DNA of 28,015 bases from Candidatus Kapaibacterium sp. (GTDB lineage: Bacteria; Bacteroidota; Ignavibacteria; Kapaibacteriales; UBA961), in NCBI GenBank assembly GCA_023253875.1, contig JALRFC010000001.1, forward strand, positions 1 through 28,015. Reading direction: 5' to 3'. Positions 16,812-24,341 of the stretch are shown here, one piece after another. The notes under the pieces were generated by a model. The model was not told the origin of the DNA. It did no database searches and saw only the letters and a program-made list of their open reading frames with translations. Position numbers and translations under genes: made by a program. Each line of letters begins with the position of its first letter. Position 1 is the first letter of the stretch.

Positions 16812-17252
16812 ATGGAAAAGACACAATCTAGATTTCACTGGGGCTGGCGCATTGGAATCATCTATACTACTTTTGCTTTGGCAACAATAGGCTTCATGAT
16901 ATTCTCTTTCACCCAAAAAGTGGATCTCGTCAGCCCGCAATATTATGCTGATGAATTACGACAAGATGCAAAAATGCTGGCGGAGAATAATGCACTGAAT
17001 TTGTCCGAAAAATTCTCACTTACACATGAAGGAAACATACTCTCGATTCAATTTCCAAATACTCCTGAACGTGGAATGATACATCTCTATCGTCCGTCTG
17101 GTTCAGATTTGGACAAAGAAATCAAGATAGTTGGTGGAATTGCACAGCAATCATTCTCAATTGCAAATCTGACATCAGGATTATGGATTGCAAAAGTTGA
17201 ATGGTCTGTCGGTCAAACATCATTTTATGCTGAGCGGAGATTCACAAAGTGA
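16812..17252 (+). CDS. ccoH: CcoH/FixH family protein
   Basis: 146-residue single-pass membrane protein that supports cbb3 oxidase assembly or stability. It begins with a short cytoplasmic end and one helix (IGIIYTTFALATIGFMIFSF), followed by the motif LVSPQYYADELRQDAKM typical of FixH, and a periplasmic beta-rich domain (HLYRPSGSDLD, GLWIAKVEWS). AAGGAG starts directly after the ccoG stop, 6 bases before this ATG, one of the best ribosome-binding sites in the window. Its TGA overlaps the GTG start of the next gene. Confidence 0.9.
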   Translation: MEKTQSRFHWGWRIGIIYTTFALATIGFMIFSFTQKVDLVSPQYYADELRQDAKMLAENNALNLSEKFSLTHEGNILSIQFPNTPERGMIHLYRPSGSDLDKEIKIVGGIAQQSFSIANLTSGLWIAKVEWSVGQTSFYAERRFTK

Positions 17253-17989
17253 CAAGCGATATACTCTATGTTTCTGCTTTGACAATGGGCTTGCTTGGTA
17301 GCATACATTGCATGGGAATGTGTGGCCCAATCGTTCTTGTTCTTCATGGCAATAGACCATTCCTTTCTAGGTTATCCTATCATGTCGGAAGAATCGCTAT
17401 CTATGCAAGTATTGGGACACTCATTGGATTTTCCGGTGGTGCATTACGACTTGCAGCATCGCAGGAAGCGATTTCTATCATAGCAGGAATTTTCATGTTA
17501 CTCATGATTGTTCTCCCATCACGATTAATATCATCGCTTCCAATCCTTCGCTCCTTTGGAAGGTTCTATTCCTTCATTCAACAGAATACTCAACAGTATT
17601 GGAAAGAAAGAAGTATCAAAGGTGATTTCTTTCTTGGCATGATAAATGGTATTCTGCCTTGTGGATTTTTATATGCTGCATTTCTTGGATCATTGAATGC
17701 AGGCTCAATCTTTGGAAGCGCGGTTTGGATGATCTTGTTTGGTATTGGCACAATCCCATCTTTACTATTTATTGGAAGTTTGTCCTCATTCAAGAATCCA
17801 ACGCTTCAAAAATATGTAAGCAATGCTCTACCGATAGGAACAGCAGTCATTGCGGTCATCTTTATATTACGTGGTCTTTCACTTGGCATTCCGATGATAA
17901 GTCCAATCCTCCCGGATAGTACTCCAAGTGCCAAGTCTTCTCTATTAAAGCATAATCAAGAACAGCAATGTTGTTCACCAAAGCATTGA
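17249..17989 (+). CDS. TauE/SafE-like (UreH-type) membrane protein of cbb3 clusters
   Basis: 246-residue polytopic membrane protein with about six helices and the N-terminal motif MGLLGSIHCMGMCGPIVL (Cys21, Cys25) and, halfway, GMINGILPCGFLYAAFLGSL, both typical of the sulfite-exporter/UreH-like transmembrane family found beside ccoG and ccoH. Members of this gene neighbourhood are suspected of handling copper for the oxidase; that is inference. The C-terminus ends in QQCCSPKH, a Cys-Cys pair with a final His, which could bind metal. The start is a GTG whose GTGA overlaps the ccoH stop by four bases, so translation is coupled. Confidence 0.85.
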   Translation: MTSDILYVSALTMGLLGSIHCMGMCGPIVLVLHGNRPFLSRLSYHVGRIAIYASIGTLIGFSGGALRLAASQEAISIIAGIFMLLMIVLPSRLISSLPILRSFGRFYSFIQQNTQQYWKERSIKGDFFLGMINGILPCGFLYAAFLGSLNAGSIFGSAVWMILFGIGTIPSLLFIGSLSSFKNPTLQKYVSNALPIGTAVIAVIFILRGLSLGIPMISPILPDSTPSAKSSLLKHNQEQQCCSPKH

Positions 17990-18023
17990 TTAGAATGTTT
18001 CACATTTTTTATCGAGGAATACG

Positions 18024-18452
18024 ATGAAAGCATCGTTTATGCAATTAGCAATTGCAATCGTAGGTTTAGTGGTCTTTTCGAGCAATGGTCAGGCAGCAGG
18101 ACCTGATAAAGCTGCCCTCATGAAAAGAGGACAAGCGGTATATTCAGAATACTGCAAAACTTGTCATCAGGCAAATGGTCAAGGATTGTCAACTGTGTAT
18201 CCTCCGCTCGCAGGATCAGATTATGTCAAGACCAAAGGCGCTAAAGTGGTCACAGATAATGTCGTGAATGGCTTGAAAGGAGCAATCACGGTTAATGGCA
18301 AGAAATTCAATAATGTGATGACACCGCTTCCCGCAAAGTATACGAATGCAGACGCTGCTGCTGTTATTACATTCGTATTGAATTCTTGGGGAAATAATGG
18401 AGGTATTGTTTCCGAAGCAGATGTAAAGAAAGTTCGTAAAGCCGGCAAATAA
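18024..18452 (+). CDS. Secreted class I c-type cytochrome
   Basis: 142-residue periplasmic monohaem cytochrome c. A signal peptide (hydrophobic 6-19, likely cleavage after GQA near 24) leads to the haem site CKTCH at 44-48. Met99 in NNVMTPLP is the likely sixth ligand, with PPLAGSDYV between. It probably passes electrons to the terminal oxidase. GAGGA lies about six bases before the ATG. It follows the TauE/SafE-like gene by 34 bases and precedes the operon terminator, so it is probably the last gene of the cco operon. A CcoP-like subunit is less likely because there is only one haem site and no membrane anchor. Confidence 0.93.
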   Translation: MKASFMQLAIAIVGLVVFSSNGQAAGPDKAALMKRGQAVYSEYCKTCHQANGQGLSTVYPPLAGSDYVKTKGAKVVTDNVVNGLKGAITVNGKKFNNVMTPLPAKYTNADAAAVITFVLNSWGNNGGIVSEADVKKVRKAGK

Positions 18453-18470
18453 GGCGGACTCTTTAAACTT

Positions 18471-18506
18471 AAAATCCCTTCAGGGCATGCCTGAAGGGAT
18501 TTTTTT
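18471..18506 (+). terminator. Rho-independent terminator of the cco/cytochrome c operon
   Basis: aaaatcccttcagg (18471-18484) pairs perfectly with cctgaagggatttt (18490-18503) around gcatg, then T to 18506. Located 18 bases after the cytochrome c stop. Confidence 0.93.
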
Positions 18507-18760
18507 GTTGCAGAAGAGTATTCCATATTCAGTCCCAATCGAGACCGTGTATATGCCGGGTGGTGAATCCGGCATATCACTGCCATTGTTGGGTGGCGAA
18601 AAGTGGGAAAGAGAGTGCTCTTCCGTATCGAGATGTGTGGTGTACCCGATACTATAAAGACAGTCAATCTAGACTGAACCTTACATGGAAATTTGTTCCG
18701 CAATGGCGTGCATTGACGACTTTACATTTTTTTTCTTGCAGAACATCTATGTTTTTTGGC
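18507..18760. other. Intergenic stretch between convergent operons
   Basis: About 250 bases between two terminators without a convincing gene. It holds a perfect 9-bp inverted repeat, atatgccgg (18551-18559) and ccggcatat (18569-18577), with a 9-base spacer. Short open frames on both strands show no recognisable protein; a decayed gene is possible but not supported. Confidence 0.5.
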
Positions 18761-18785
18761 AAAAAAAAACTCCCAATTGGGAGTT
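18761..18785 (-). terminator. Rho-independent terminator of nuoJK
   Basis: aactccc/gggagtt around aatt (18768-18785) followed on the minus strand by a T tract (A run at 18761-18769 on plus). It lies 24 bases after the nuoK stop. Confidence 0.88.
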
Positions 18786-18808
18786 CTAATACTTAAGTGT
18801 TTGAAAAC

Positions 18809-19123
18809 TCACCACTTCATGAGATTTACTTCATCCACATATACTGTTTGTCTAGAACGGAATAAAGCTAATACAATTGCCAAGCCAACAGCAGCTTCTG
18901 CGGCGGCAACAGCCATCACAAAAAAGACAAACATTTGACCTGCAGAATCTCCCAAATAAGCTGAAAAGGCAACCAAAGTGAGATTTACAGCATTCAACAT
19001 CATTTCAATGCACATGAAGATGATAATTGCATTTCTTCGTGTTATAACACCGGTGGCACCAATCACAAATATGATGGATGAAAGTGCCAAGTAATATTCT
19101 AAGGGTATGGAAGTAAGATTCAT
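18809..19123 (-). CDS. nuoK: NADH-quinone oxidoreductase subunit K
   Basis: Small membrane subunit of respiratory Complex I that takes part in proton translocation. 104 residues with three helices. The two conserved membrane glutamates are visible as Glu40 (FMCIEMMLNAVNL) and Glu76 (AVAAAEAAVGLAIV). It starts five bases after the nuoJ stop and ends the operon; nuoL, M and N do not follow. Confidence 0.96.
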   Translation of the reverse strand: MNLTSIPLEYYLALSSIIFVIGATGVITRRNAIIIFMCIEMMLNAVNLTLVAFSAYLGDSAGQMFVFFVMAVAAAEAAVGLAIVLALFRSRQTVYVDEVNLMKW

Positions 19124-19128
19124 GTCTA

Positions 19129-19641
19129 TTAGTCTTCTATATTTCGTTTTGCCAAAATGATTGATCCCAAAACAGCAGCAAGCAATAACAATGAGATTGC
19201 TTCAAATGGGAAAATATACCCCGAGAATAATACATTCCCGATTTCAGCCGGAGAACCAATTTTTTCTGCAGATGGAGCGATTTCATTGAACCCTGTTGGT
19301 GCACTCAAAAATGCAAGTAACATCTGCATGATGAGCGCTGCCGACATTGCAATAGCCAAAGCTGTTCGCGGATTGAACTTTTCTTGCAAAGCATCTTCTT
19401 TGCCTAAATTGAGAAGCATGATTACGAAAACAACCAATACCATGATTGCTCCTGCATAGACCAAGATTTGCACGGCAGCAATGAATTGTGCTTGTAATGT
19501 GAGATATAATCCCGCAAGCGCAAAGAAATGCATGATGAGTGATACCGCAGCAGAAACCGGATTACGTCTCGTGACAAGTAATATGCCTGTCGCAATTGCA
19601 ACTACTGCCAATAAAGAAAAGAGAACTACTTGAATATTCAC
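19129..19641 (-). CDS. nuoJ: NADH-quinone oxidoreductase subunit J
   Basis: Membrane subunit of Complex I, 170 residues with five predicted helices. The segments NPVSAAVSLIMHFFALAGLYL and FIAAVQILVYAGAIMVLVVFVIMLLNL (around the pi-bulge helix) are diagnostic. The start is a GTG at 19641 with GAGAG upstream. A -7-like TATTTTTG lies at 19673-19680. The gene is not preceded by nuoI; only J and K are here. Confidence 0.95.
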   Translation of the reverse strand: MNIQVVLFSLLAVVAIATGILLVTRRNPVSAAVSLIMHFFALAGLYLTLQAQFIAAVQILVYAGAIMVLVVFVIMLLNLGKEDALQEKFNPRTALAIAMSAALIMQMLLAFLSAPTGFNEIAPSAEKIGSPAEIGNVLFSGYIFPFEAISLLLLAAVLGSIILAKRNIED

Positions 19642-19672
19642 TGTACTCTCATTGAAATAACTGAATCAATCG

Positions 19673-19680
19673 CAAAAATA
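19673..19680 (-). promoter_or_regulatory. Candidate -7 promoter element of nuoJK
   Basis: TATTTTTG on the minus strand matches TAnnTTTG, 31 bases upstream of the nuoJ GTG. The only nearby TTTG is about 25 bases further upstream, so the -33 match is poor. Confidence 0.4.
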
Positions 19681-19718
19681 GTAAAATTTCCGCCTTCTCT
19701 CACCGCAAAATACCAAAC

Positions 19719-20774
19719 TCATCGGCTATGAGACAAGACTTGTCCCATATATGTGACCAGTGATACCATTTTGGCATAATTCATCCGTTTTGGACCAATC
19801 AATCCAATGGAACCCTGAGCTCCTTTGATGGAATAGGATCCCATGACCATGCTATATTCCACTAATCGTTCTTCTTTCATTTCATTGCCGATCACAATTT
19901 GAACGGAATCTTCTTGATTTTCCTCTCTTTGATCCAATAAATGAATAATCACATCTTCATTTTCCACCAATTCGATCACGCCTCGCAATTGATTTGGTGA
20001 ATCAAATTCGGGATACTCCAATAAATGTTGCGCTCCGGCAATGTGGACCTTTTCTTCTTTGAGCGCATGTGGATTAAGCAAAGTGTCAACTGAATCTATG
20101 AAGAGTCTAAGAAGCGTATGATGTCCTCTAGCACCTTCCATCATCATTCCAATAAGATGTTCGCGAACATATCGAATGGTCTTTCCACTGATTCTACTAT
20201 TGATGAATTCACTTGTTCCATCAATCGCAGTGGAATCGATGGATAAATCTGTTTCCAATGTGACTGTGCGAACAATATGTGATTCCAATTCCATGGCAAT
20301 CAATAATCGATTCGTGGAAAGTGGCAATAGATGCACTTTCTTGATGATGATATCCAACATCTGAGGCAATTCCACGATTGCAAGACAATGTGAAAGAGCA
20401 CCAAGTATTTTGGATGCATCTTTCAATGCCTGTTCTTGAGTTAATGCAGTGAGTTGTTCCTTTACGACATGCCTCTGTTGTTCAGGTAATGCTTGCACAT
20501 CCATCAATGTATCAACATAACAGCGATAACCTTTATCAGTTGGTACTCTGCCTGCAGAAGTGTGAGGATGACTAATGAAATGCATCTCCTCCAAATCAGC
20601 CATGACATTTCGTATCGTGGCAGGACTCAGAGTAAATTCTTCTGATGTCTTTGAGAGAAATCTTGAACCCACAGGCGTGGCTGTCAAAATATATGACTGA
20701 ACAATGGAGCGAAGTATGGACTTTTCTCTATCATTCAATTCTCTGTCATTTGGATATGTATAATGATCTATCAT
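19719..20774 (-). CDS. hrcA: Heat-inducible transcription repressor HrcA
   Basis: Repressor of class I heat-shock genes that binds the CIRCE element. The N-terminal winged helix is clear: LNDREKSILRSIVQSYILTATPVGSRFL, TLSPATIRNVMADLEEMHFI and HTSAGRVPTDKGYRCYVD. The regulatory domain follows, with the end region GSYSIKGAQGSIGLIGPKRMNYAKMVSLVTYMGQVLS being typical. The frame opens at a GTG at 20810; TAATTTTG, a possible -7 element, lies inside that extension (20798-20805), so I prefer the ATG at 20774 (351 residues), but this is not certain. No CIRCE sequence, groESL, dnaK or grpE occurs in the window. Confidence 0.93.
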   Translation of the reverse strand: MIDHYTYPNDRELNDREKSILRSIVQSYILTATPVGSRFLSKTSEEFTLSPATIRNVMADLEEMHFISHPHTSAGRVPTDKGYRCYVDTLMDVQALPEQQRHVVKEQLTALTQEQALKDASKILGALSHCLAIVELPQMLDIIIKKVHLLPLSTNRLLIAMELESHIVRTVTLETDLSIDSTAIDGTSEFINSRISGKTIRYVREHLIGMMMEGARGHHTLLRLFIDSVDTLLNPHALKEEKVHIAGAQHLLEYPEFDSPNQLRGVIELVENEDVIIHLLDQREENQEDSVQIVIGNEMKEERLVEYSMVMGSYSIKGAQGSIGLIGPKRMNYAKMVSLVTYMGQVLSHSR

Positions 20775-20847
20775 ATCAATCAATTTACGAGTTCTTTCAA
20801 AATTATACACCTTGACCAGATTGTTTCATACTCATGCACATAGATTG

Positions 20848-20855
20848 TAGATTTG
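20848..20855 (+). promoter_or_regulatory. Candidate -7 promoter element of the SpoU methyltransferase gene
   Basis: TAGATTTG matches TAnnTTTG, 29 bases upstream of the ATG at 20885. The nearest upstream TTG is 24 bases away, slightly too far, so confidence is moderate. Confidence 0.4.
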
Positions 20856-20884
20856 CACTTTGATTTCACAACCGAGTCTCATAC

Positions 20885-21655
20885 ATGGAATATCTTTCCA
20901 AGGCCGAACAGGCACGAATAAGAACTCTTGACAAAAGAAAAGAACGAGAAGAACAAGGCAGATTCATTGCTGAGGGATTGAAAATATGCAAAGAATTGCT
21001 TGGTGCAGATATTCATGTACAATATGTGGTTATATCCGATGATGCCTCCATATCTGCAATGTCACTTGCCCAAGAATATGAACAAGCAGGTATTGAAGTA
21101 TGCAAAGCCGGCACTAATGCATTTTCTAGAATGAGTGATGCAACAAATCCTCAAGATATGTTTGCTGTCGTAGAATTACCGGAAACGCCAATATTAATGC
21201 CACAGACATTCTTGGCATTGGAAGACATCAATGATCCGGGAAATCTAGGAACAATACTACGAACCGCTGATTGGTTCGGCATGAAACATATCGTTCTGGG
21301 TGGTAATTGTACCGATCCCTTTGGTCCAAAAGCCATTCGCGCATCCATGGGTTCAATTTTCAGAGTGAATATTCACCAAAAAACTTCTCTCTCATCATTT
21401 TGCAATGAGTGGAAATCATCATTCCCCAATGGCGAGCTATTTGGTCTTGAGGCAAGTGGTAATACATCCTTACGGGACTTACACACATTACCAATGGAAT
21501 GGGGCTTAATCATGGGAAGTGAATCCCATGGCATTTCACCTCAAACCACTTCATGCATTACACGTCCAATTCGTATTGATGGTGCACATTCAGCAGAATC
21601 ATTGAATGTAGGCATCGCAACAGGAATTGCATTGTATCATTGCATGAATCTCTAA
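20885..21655 (+). CDS. TrmH/SpoU-family RNA 2'-O-ribose methyltransferase
   Basis: 256-residue SPOUT enzyme that methylates a ribose 2'-OH in rRNA or tRNA using SAM. The N-terminal substrate-binding part includes RFIAEGLKICKELL. The three knot motifs are present: LEDINDPGNLGTILRTADWFG, GLIMGSESHGIS and IDGAHSAESLNVGIATGIALYH. The layout resembles RlmB and the Bacteroidota TrmH-like proteins, but the target nucleotide cannot be told from sequence. smpB follows by 61 bases, perhaps as an operon. Confidence 0.93.
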   Translation: MEYLSKAEQARIRTLDKRKEREEQGRFIAEGLKICKELLGADIHVQYVVISDDASISAMSLAQEYEQAGIEVCKAGTNAFSRMSDATNPQDMFAVVELPETPILMPQTFLALEDINDPGNLGTILRTADWFGMKHIVLGGNCTDPFGPKAIRASMGSIFRVNIHQKTSLSSFCNEWKSSFPNGELFGLEASGNTSLRDLHTLPMEWGLIMGSESHGISPQTTSCITRPIRIDGAHSAESLNVGIATGIALYHCMNL

Positions 21656-21716
21656 ACAGGGCAATGATTCTCCATGCTGAGCGTCAAGCACATTCCAATT
21701 TTTTGAGTCATACTCT

Positions 21717-22187
21717 ATGTCGGATAAACCGGAACAAAGAAAAACAAAAGTCATTGCCCAAAATCGAAAGGCACGACATGATTTTGAGATAATCTCAACG
21801 CTTGAGGCCGGCATTATACTCACAGGTACAGAAGTGAAATCACTGCGTGCCGGGAAATGCAATTTGCAAGACAGTTATGTACTATTCGAATCAAAGTATG
21901 CACGGGCGCCAAAATTAATGGGAGCTCATATTAGCCCCTATGATCATGGCAATAGAGAAAATCACAATCCGACTAGGGACCGTGTTTTATTATTGCATGA
22001 CAAAGAAAGCACAAAACTCAAACAAGCAATTCAAGAAAAAGGAATGACTGTTATTCCGCTTTCGATGTATTTTTCCGGACCATATGTAAAAGTTGAAATC
22101 GCAATCGTACGTGGCAAAAAACTGCATGACAAAAGAGAGGATCTAAAAAAGAAAGACATTGAGAGAGATATGCGTCGCGGTGAATAA
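21717..22187 (+). CDS. smpB: SsrA-binding protein SmpB
   Basis: Partner of tmRNA in trans-translation, rescuing stalled ribosomes. 156 residues; the core has NRKARHDFEIISTLEAGIILTGTEVKSLRAGKCNLQDSYV and the tail KKLHDKREDLKKKDIERDM that enters the mRNA channel. The full family length is present. It ends directly in a bidirectional terminator. The tmRNA gene is not in the window. Confidence 0.97.
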   Translation: MSDKPEQRKTKVIAQNRKARHDFEIISTLEAGIILTGTEVKSLRAGKCNLQDSYVLFESKYARAPKLMGAHISPYDHGNRENHNPTRDRVLLLHDKESTKLKQAIQEKGMTVIPLSMYFSGPYVKVEIAIVRGKKLHDKREDLKKKDIERDMRRGE

Positions 22188-22214
22188 AAAAAACCGTCCA
22201 AAAGGACGGTTTTT
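22187..22214. terminator. Bidirectional terminator between smpB and dnaA
   Basis: aaaccgtcc (22191-22199) and ggacggttt (22204-22212) pair around a 4-base loop, with A run before and T run after, so it can end both smpB (plus) and dnaA (minus, stop at 22241). Confidence 0.9.
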
Positions 22215-22240
22215 ATTGAATCAGTAATTCGTTATTCAGC

Positions 22241-23794
22241 TTAGCGATTCAATAGATTACTCTTTAATGTTTCAAGAGCTGTTCTGACTTTGATATCATG
22301 TCCAAGATAATTGTCAATCGTCTGACATGAATGCAAGACCGTGGTATGATCTCTTCCACCAAAATGTGCACCGATGCTTTTTAGAGAAGTTCCAATCAGC
22401 ATCTTGATGAGATACATTGTCATTTGTCTTGCAATCACCACTTCATGCTTGCGAGTTTTTGCAGACAACAATTCAACAGGAATTTGATAATAAGAAGACA
22501 CTTCAACCGCAATGGAATCCATGCTGAGCTGACGAGCTGTTGTACCTGCAATTCCTTGCACTACTTCTTTCGCCAAATCAAGTCCCATCACACGACTATC
22601 AAGCGAAATCTTTGCTATCAATTTAATCAAAGCACCTTCAAGTTCTCTCACATTACCATTGATATTCTTGGCAATGTATTCAGCCACTTCATGTTGCAAT
22701 TCAAAGCCTTCATCTTGAGACTTCTTCTGCAAAATAGCCATACGCATTTCAAAATCAGGAAGTTGAATATCTGCAGACAATCCCCATTGGAATCGAGAAA
22801 TCAATCGAGCATCAATATCCAATAATTCCTTCGGTGGCTTATCACTCGTAAGAACTACTTGTTTACCTGATAAGTGCAATGCATTGAAAGTATGGAAGAA
22901 ATGATCCTGTGTTTTTTCTTTCCCACCAAGGAATTGAATATCATCAACGATCAATACATCAACACTGCGATAAAAATTTGTGAATTCATTCAGTTTATTA
23001 TTCTGAATTGCATTGACATATTCAAAAGTGAAGCGCTCACTATTCGTGTAGAGCACTCTGGCACCAGGCTTCTGTGCAACGATAAAATTCCCAATTGCTT
23101 GCGCAAGATGTGTCTTGCCCAAACCTGTTCCACCATAAATGAACAATGGATTGAAATTCGTTTTGCCCGGTCTTTCAGCCACTGCAAATGCTGCAGAAGC
23201 AGCAAGTTGATTACTGTCACCACGAACAAAATTATCAAAGACATATCGTTGATTGAGTGCAGAAAGAAATTCAAAATCAGGTTCTGCTTGTTTACTCTGT
23301 CCTGCAAAATGTAATACGGATTGATTACCGGTGGCAGGAGTATTTCTCAAAGCAGGAATGCGAATGGTTCTATCTTCTAGCGAAGTCTCACCTTTGCTCA
23401 CAACTACCTCATAGCGCAATGAAGCATCCTCTCCGGCAACTTGGCTGAGAGTCTTGCGCAAAAGGTCGCGATAATGCTCCTCAATCCATTCGACAAAGAA
23501 TTGACTTGGGACTTCAATCGTGAGGGTTTGCTCTTCCCATGATAGAGGTTTAATGAGCTCAAACCATGTCTTCCACATCTGAGAAGAAACATTGTCGCGA
23601 ATTAATCTCGACATACCTTCCCAGAATTCTATGGCTTGAGGACTCAATGGCCTTGAAGATTGGCCAATATCACCAATGAGATTATGTGAATTACCGACTG
23701 TGTTTTTCTTAACAATATCGGGGCGGGTTTCCTTGTTACCCGGAAACAAATCAATTGTGTCGCGTTTTCTAGCCAATTGGATACTCCTTTCCAT
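22241..23794 (-). CDS. dnaA: Chromosomal replication initiator DnaA
   Basis: Replication initiator that binds DnaA boxes and melts the origin. Domain I is at about 50-120 (FWEGMSRLIRDNVSSQMWKTW). The AAA+ core has Walker A GGTGLGKTH at about 221-229, Walker B VLIVDDIQFLGGKEKTQ and sensor RLISRFQWGL. The C-terminal box-binding domain carries the signature GRDHTTVLHSCQTIDNYL. The frame opens at a TTG at 23815. The ATG at 23794 gives 517 residues and is annotated here. Alternatively a TTG at 23776 has an excellent AAAGGAGT about seven bases upstream and could be the real start. The gene is followed by a terminator and preceded by a candidate oriC. Confidence 0.97.
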   Translation of the reverse strand: MERSIQLARKRDTIDLFPGNKETRPDIVKKNTVGNSHNLIGDIGQSSRPLSPQAIEFWEGMSRLIRDNVSSQMWKTWFELIKPLSWEEQTLTIEVPSQFFVEWIEEHYRDLLRKTLSQVAGEDASLRYEVVVSKGETSLEDRTIRIPALRNTPATGNQSVLHFAGQSKQAEPDFEFLSALNQRYVFDNFVRGDSNQLAASAAFAVAERPGKTNFNPLFIYGGTGLGKTHLAQAIGNFIVAQKPGARVLYTNSERFTFEYVNAIQNNKLNEFTNFYRSVDVLIVDDIQFLGGKEKTQDHFFHTFNALHLSGKQVVLTSDKPPKELLDIDARLISRFQWGLSADIQLPDFEMRMAILQKKSQDEGFELQHEVAEYIAKNINGNVRELEGALIKLIAKISLDSRVMGLDLAKEVVQGIAGTTARQLSMDSIAVEVSSYYQIPVELLSAKTRKHEVVIARQMTMYLIKMLIGTSLKSIGAHFGGRDHTTVLHSCQTIDNYLGHDIKVRTALETLKSNLLNR

Positions 23795-23815
23795 AGCTGT
23801 GACGACCCACGGCAA

Positions 23816-24341
23816 AAGCCATGAGAGAATGCCCCATGATTATCACCATGGGTAGATTGAGCTCGGTATAAAAAACAGACAGATGCGGATAATCCTAGCG
23901 GGATGGAGTTAATCCGGGGGAATCATACTGAATGTCCTGCAAAACCGGGGTGCAAAAATGGAAAATTTTTCCACATGAATGCAACTAGAAAATTTTCTTT
24001 TTGAAAAAAAAATGTCTTGCTTTTTCAGCATTTGACAAAAGAGGTAGTATTCATCAAATATGCATGGCAAAAGCACCCCGCAAAGTGCATAGATTCGATG
24101 TGAATAAGTCTAAATCTTTGGTATTATCAGGGATTTAGGAGATTTTCCACAATCGAGCGATTGAAGCAATTGTATTGATGATGAAACAATCGCCTTTGAT
24201 TGTGCATTTATGGCTTCGTTGGTCAGCGATGCTTATTGTCGTATTTTTGTCCTGAATTGATATTTCCTTTCAATTCGCTGACATTTTCTTCTTCACCCTT
24301 TCTCATGAATTTCATGCGAATGAGATTCACCGGATTGAAAC
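23816..24341. other. Candidate chromosomal origin (oriC) between dnaA and tatC
   Basis: A 526-bp gap without a gene. It contains four DnaA-box matches to TTWTNCACA or close to it: TTATCCGCA on minus at 23884-23892 (one mismatch), TTTTCCACA at 23967-23975, TTATTCACA on minus at 24099-24107, and TTTTCCACA at 24143-24151. A very AT-rich stretch (about 23957-24060, with a run of A at 24004-24011) could be the unwinding element. Genes point away on both sides (dnaA left, tatC right), as at many bidirectional origins. The right part holds the tatC promoter. No functional data can be inferred beyond this. Confidence 0.65.
24219..24249 (+). promoter_or_regulatory. Bacteroidota-type promoter of tatC
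   Basis: TTG (24219-24221), 20 bases, then TATTTTTG (24242-24249), fitting the TTG/TAnnTTTG consensus. The start site would lie near 24256, giving a leader of about 85 bases. Confidence 0.55.

Noticed and set aside
18560..18796. Open frame of 78 codons between the cytochrome c and nuoK genes
   Set aside because: It reads through the nuoJK terminator and palindromes and resembles no known family; kept only as an intergenic note.
19700..20900. CIRCE heat-shock operator near hrcA
   Set aside because: The TTAGCACTC-N9-GAGTGCTAA pattern was looked for around hrcA and not found.
22424..23448. Several plus-strand open frames within dnaA
   Set aside because: Antisense shadows of dnaA; composition low in complexity and no start signals.
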